This document shows, piece by piece, positions 61,953 to 64,000 of a stretch of DNA of 64,000 nucleotides; position 1 is the stretch's first letter, and each line of letters starts with the position of its first letter. Where the stretch lies: NCBI RefSeq assembly GCF_003545805.1, contig NZ_NMQR01000003.1, positions 186,001 to 250,000 on the forward strand. The letters run 5' to 3'. The notes below the pieces were generated by a model. It saw only the letters and a list, made by a program, of their open reading frames with translations. It did not search any database and was not told the DNA's origin. Both the position numbers and the translations under genes were made by a program. Origin of the DNA: Photorhabdus sp. CRCIA-P01. GTDB taxonomy: Bacteria; Pseudomonadota; Gammaproteobacteria; Enterobacterales; Enterobacteriaceae.

Positions 61953-63716
61953 TTAATTATTTTTTATTTGATGGTGATTATCTGCATACCAGGAGATATA
62001 ATCATGACTTGATATTGGTGTTTCAATTCCAGCCTTATCCACGCCAAAACTAGAAATATAATCATTGATTCTTTCTGCATGCTTACGTATATATTCGATG
62101 CGTCTCTCGTCTATTTTTTGAGATTCCTGTAAATTGATCACTTCACTTTTTAGAAGATTGCTCATGGTACGATGAATCCAGTCGAGAAGATAACCTTCGA
62201 TGATCATATCAAAATCATCATCATTATTATCGTGGTATGTATCAATAGTTGTCGTCACCACGGATAGAACGGCATATGTCTGGCTTAATTCTAGAAAATC
62301 TCCACTATGCTTATTGAGCATGTCTAAGTTTATTTTCTTATTATTATTCACTATTAGTCTATTTAATTTTTTATATAAAAAATTCATATAATCATTCAAA
62401 ATGGAAAATAGGTTATGCTGGAAAGATGTTTTGTTTATTTCTTTCATCTTATTGAGAATGATCATCCCTCCGGCTTTTAGTGATAATACAAGATTGTCCC
62501 CTTCTGAAGTAATTGCACCAAAATTAGATATTAGATAAGGGGATATCTTGTTAAGCGTAAATAATCCCTGGGCACCGCAGCGTTCACGACAATTAATTAA
62601 TATTTCTTGTGTTCGCCATGTGCATAGGGATTTAGCGGTAATGATTTCAATAAGTAGCTCATCTTTAAATTTAAAGTTTTTAACTGATTCTGATAATATA
62701 ATTGAAACTTTTCTTATTAATTCTTTTAAGTATAACGCGTGAATAATCGTACTCAGAGTATCCCAGGCAATACCCTCTTTGAAATGAGAATAATTAATTA
62801 TTGGCATAGCACCTGAATAACCGAATGTTTTTCGTTTATTTCCATATGTGTTGGTTATATGAAGGGCTGATTTGGCTGCTGCAACTGAGCTTACTGCCAT
62901 GCATAACTTGCCTGAATGTATTCTATCTGTAATTAACGAGAATCTTTCTCTTAATTCTTTAATATGCAATGATATTTTACCATCCTTGGTCAGCGTTATC
63001 ATATTGCCAGCAAGGAGTCCTTCAAAAGGAATTTCAACATTATTAAATGAGGTGATTGCGTTATCTAAATAAAATCCTGGCTTATCGCCAAGTGGAGTAA
63101 TTTTAATGCCAGGAGTTAATTTACTATTTACGGATAGTGGCAGAATAAATGGAAAAATACCATATTTCTTTCCTGATACATTTAACTGAGCTAAAATGAC
63201 AGCTACTTTTGGTAATTTACAAGGTGTGGTATTAGGCATAAATTTATATGCATTTGGGCTAGGTGAATTCAATATGAATACACCTTTTTCCGGGAGATAA
63301 TTAGCCTGTGTTTCGATTGCGATTAGATCATTCCCATGAGCCAATTCAGTCGCCAGATATACCCCAATAGCACGACCTGAACAAAGTTTTTGGTAGAGAT
63401 CTTCCACATATGGCGTTTGCACTCCTAAGTTAGCGATAGTACCTATGGTTAAATTAAAATGAATTGACATCATGGAAACCACAGCAGAATCATGTGGGGC
63501 TACAAGTTCATGAAGGGCAACTAACTCCTTAAATGATGTCATATGGATATTATTATTTTGAATATATTTAAGCAGTTCTATGAACTTTTTTACTGGTGAT
63601 GGGTAACTACCACAACTGTTTTTAAGTATTTCTAAAAGGCTATCAGATATCCCTATATCTCCTATGGATAAATAAGATTTTAATTTTGACGCTGAATTGC
63701 ATAATGATTTATTCAT
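61953..63716 (-). CDS. Acyl-CoA oxidase/dehydrogenase-like flavoprotein
   Basis: 587 residues. The mid domain and helical bundle follow the acyl-CoA oxidase pattern: FILPLSVNSKLTPGIKITPL, then GDKPGFYLDNAITSFNNVEIP and GLLAGN (substrate/FAD loop), the long helix ERCGAQGLF, and EGDNLVL near residue 403, whose Glu is the catalytic base in peroxisomal acyl-CoA oxidases. The N-terminus is atypical and the C-terminus has an extra Asn/Asp-rich helical tail. Family knowledge: removes two hydrogens alpha-beta to a thioester. It converges on the amino-lipid operon, so it may belong to the same pathway and add a double bond, but it is on the other strand with its own promoter. Confidence 0.8.
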   Translation of the reverse strand: MNKSLCNSASKLKSYLSIGDIGISDSLLEILKNSCGSYPSPVKKFIELLKYIQNNNIHMTSFKELVALHELVAPHDSAVVSMMSIHFNLTIGTIANLGVQTPYVEDLYQKLCSGRAIGVYLATELAHGNDLIAIETQANYLPEKGVFILNSPSPNAYKFMPNTTPCKLPKVAVILAQLNVSGKKYGIFPFILPLSVNSKLTPGIKITPLGDKPGFYLDNAITSFNNVEIPFEGLLAGNMITLTKDGKISLHIKELRERFSLITDRIHSGKLCMAVSSVAAAKSALHITNTYGNKRKTFGYSGAMPIINYSHFKEGIAWDTLSTIIHALYLKELIRKVSIILSESVKNFKFKDELLIEIITAKSLCTWRTQEILINCRERCGAQGLFTLNKISPYLISNFGAITSEGDNLVLSLKAGGMIILNKMKEINKTSFQHNLFSILNDYMNFLYKKLNRLIVNNNKKINLDMLNKHSGDFLELSQTYAVLSVVTTTIDTYHDNNDDDFDMIIEGYLLDWIHRTMSNLLKSEVINLQESQKIDERRIEYIRKHAERINDYISSFGVDKAGIETPISSHDYISWYADNHHQIKNN

Positions 63717-64000
63717 ATATCGACGAAACCTTTACTAGAATAACAATATCTGTGTTAACTATCTGTATATTAGTTATCTAATAGTGTAATGGGATACGTC
63801 GGAAACATATACTTTTAATTTAAGAAAATTATTAACGGAAGTGACTGTCAATTTCTTAAATCCCATGCTTCATAAACTGACAATAATAGTTTCGTGTGAA
63901 AATTACTACAGGTGTTCTATTCTATTCAGACAAGGAAAATAAACCGGCAAAAACAAAAGCTTAAATTGAGTGTTTAGGAATGGCGATATTGGCGTTTGAG
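63717..64000. promoter_or_regulatory. Upstream region of the acyl-CoA oxidase-like gene
   Basis: Non-coding DNA up to the window edge; should hold the gene's promoter. No other gene start is visible. Confidence 0.4.

Overview
The window looks like an entomopathogenic Morganellaceae chromosome, most likely Photorhabdus or a close relative. This is inferred from low-GC DNA, enterobacterial ERIC repeats, a type VI secretion cluster, an RTX lipase, a yersiniabactin-type siderophore locus and many decayed toxin-antitoxin and mobile relics. No rRNA, tRNA or CRISPR array was recognised.

Layout. (1) 1-9228, minus strand: part of a type VI secretion operon reading tssB-tssC-hcp-tssE-tssF-tssG-vgrG-(unknown)-PAAR-tssA; tssA runs off the left edge, and the membrane complex and ClpV are not in view. 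(2) 9.2-13.8 kb: a plastic zone with a frameshifted PIN toxin relic beside its antitoxin, an orphan phage tail-collar fibre, an intact Phd/VapC pair, a serine-recombinase relic, and a RHH antitoxin beside a ParE cut to 21 codons. (3) 13.8-15.6 kb: a family I.3 RTX lipase/esterase. (4) 15.7-46.6 kb: a yersiniabactin-like locus. An AraC regulator is divergent from one long, tightly coupled gene string: TonB receptor, MFS transporter, two ABC half-transporters, Irp2-like NRPS, Irp1-like PKS/NRPS, thiazolinyl imide reductase, type II thioesterase, and a single protein joining the salicylate-AMP ligase to the salicylate synthase. A good Fur-box-like site lies in the divergent promoter. (5) 46.7-49.8 kb: a Tat-exported bicupin (oxalate decarboxylase type), a Tn3-type relic with an intact resolvase, and a RhuM-Fic protein. 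(6) 49.9-53.5 kb: RNA-like and ERIC repeats, a large protein with a RelE-like C-terminus, a frameshifted small gene, and a PI-PLC-type phosphodiesterase. (7) 54.2-63.7 kb: the least familiar part. A FAAL-ACP-alpha-oxoamine synthase megaprotein, a NodU-type carbamoyltransferase, a cytochrome P450 and an SDR ketoreductase lie on the plus strand, and a converging acyl-CoA oxidase-like flavoprotein lies on the minus strand.

How the parts work together. In the siderophore locus, chorismate becomes salicylate and then salicyl-AMP (fusion protein). This loads the aryl carrier of the Irp2-like protein; cysteines are cyclised to thiazolines, a malonate unit is added and ketoreduced, and the Irp1-like protein adds more cyclised cysteine before thioesterase release. 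Compared with the textbook yersiniabactin HMWP1, this Irp1 has an extra Cy-A-PCP module and lacks a recognisable C-methyltransferase core in its PKS module, so a different product is expected. In the 54-63 kb cluster the domain logic (activate a fatty acid, condense it with an amino acid by decarboxylation, reduce the ketone, hydroxylate, carbamoylate) suggests a sphingoid-like carbamoylated amino-lipid. That product is inferred from domains only and is the best candidate for an undescribed system here.
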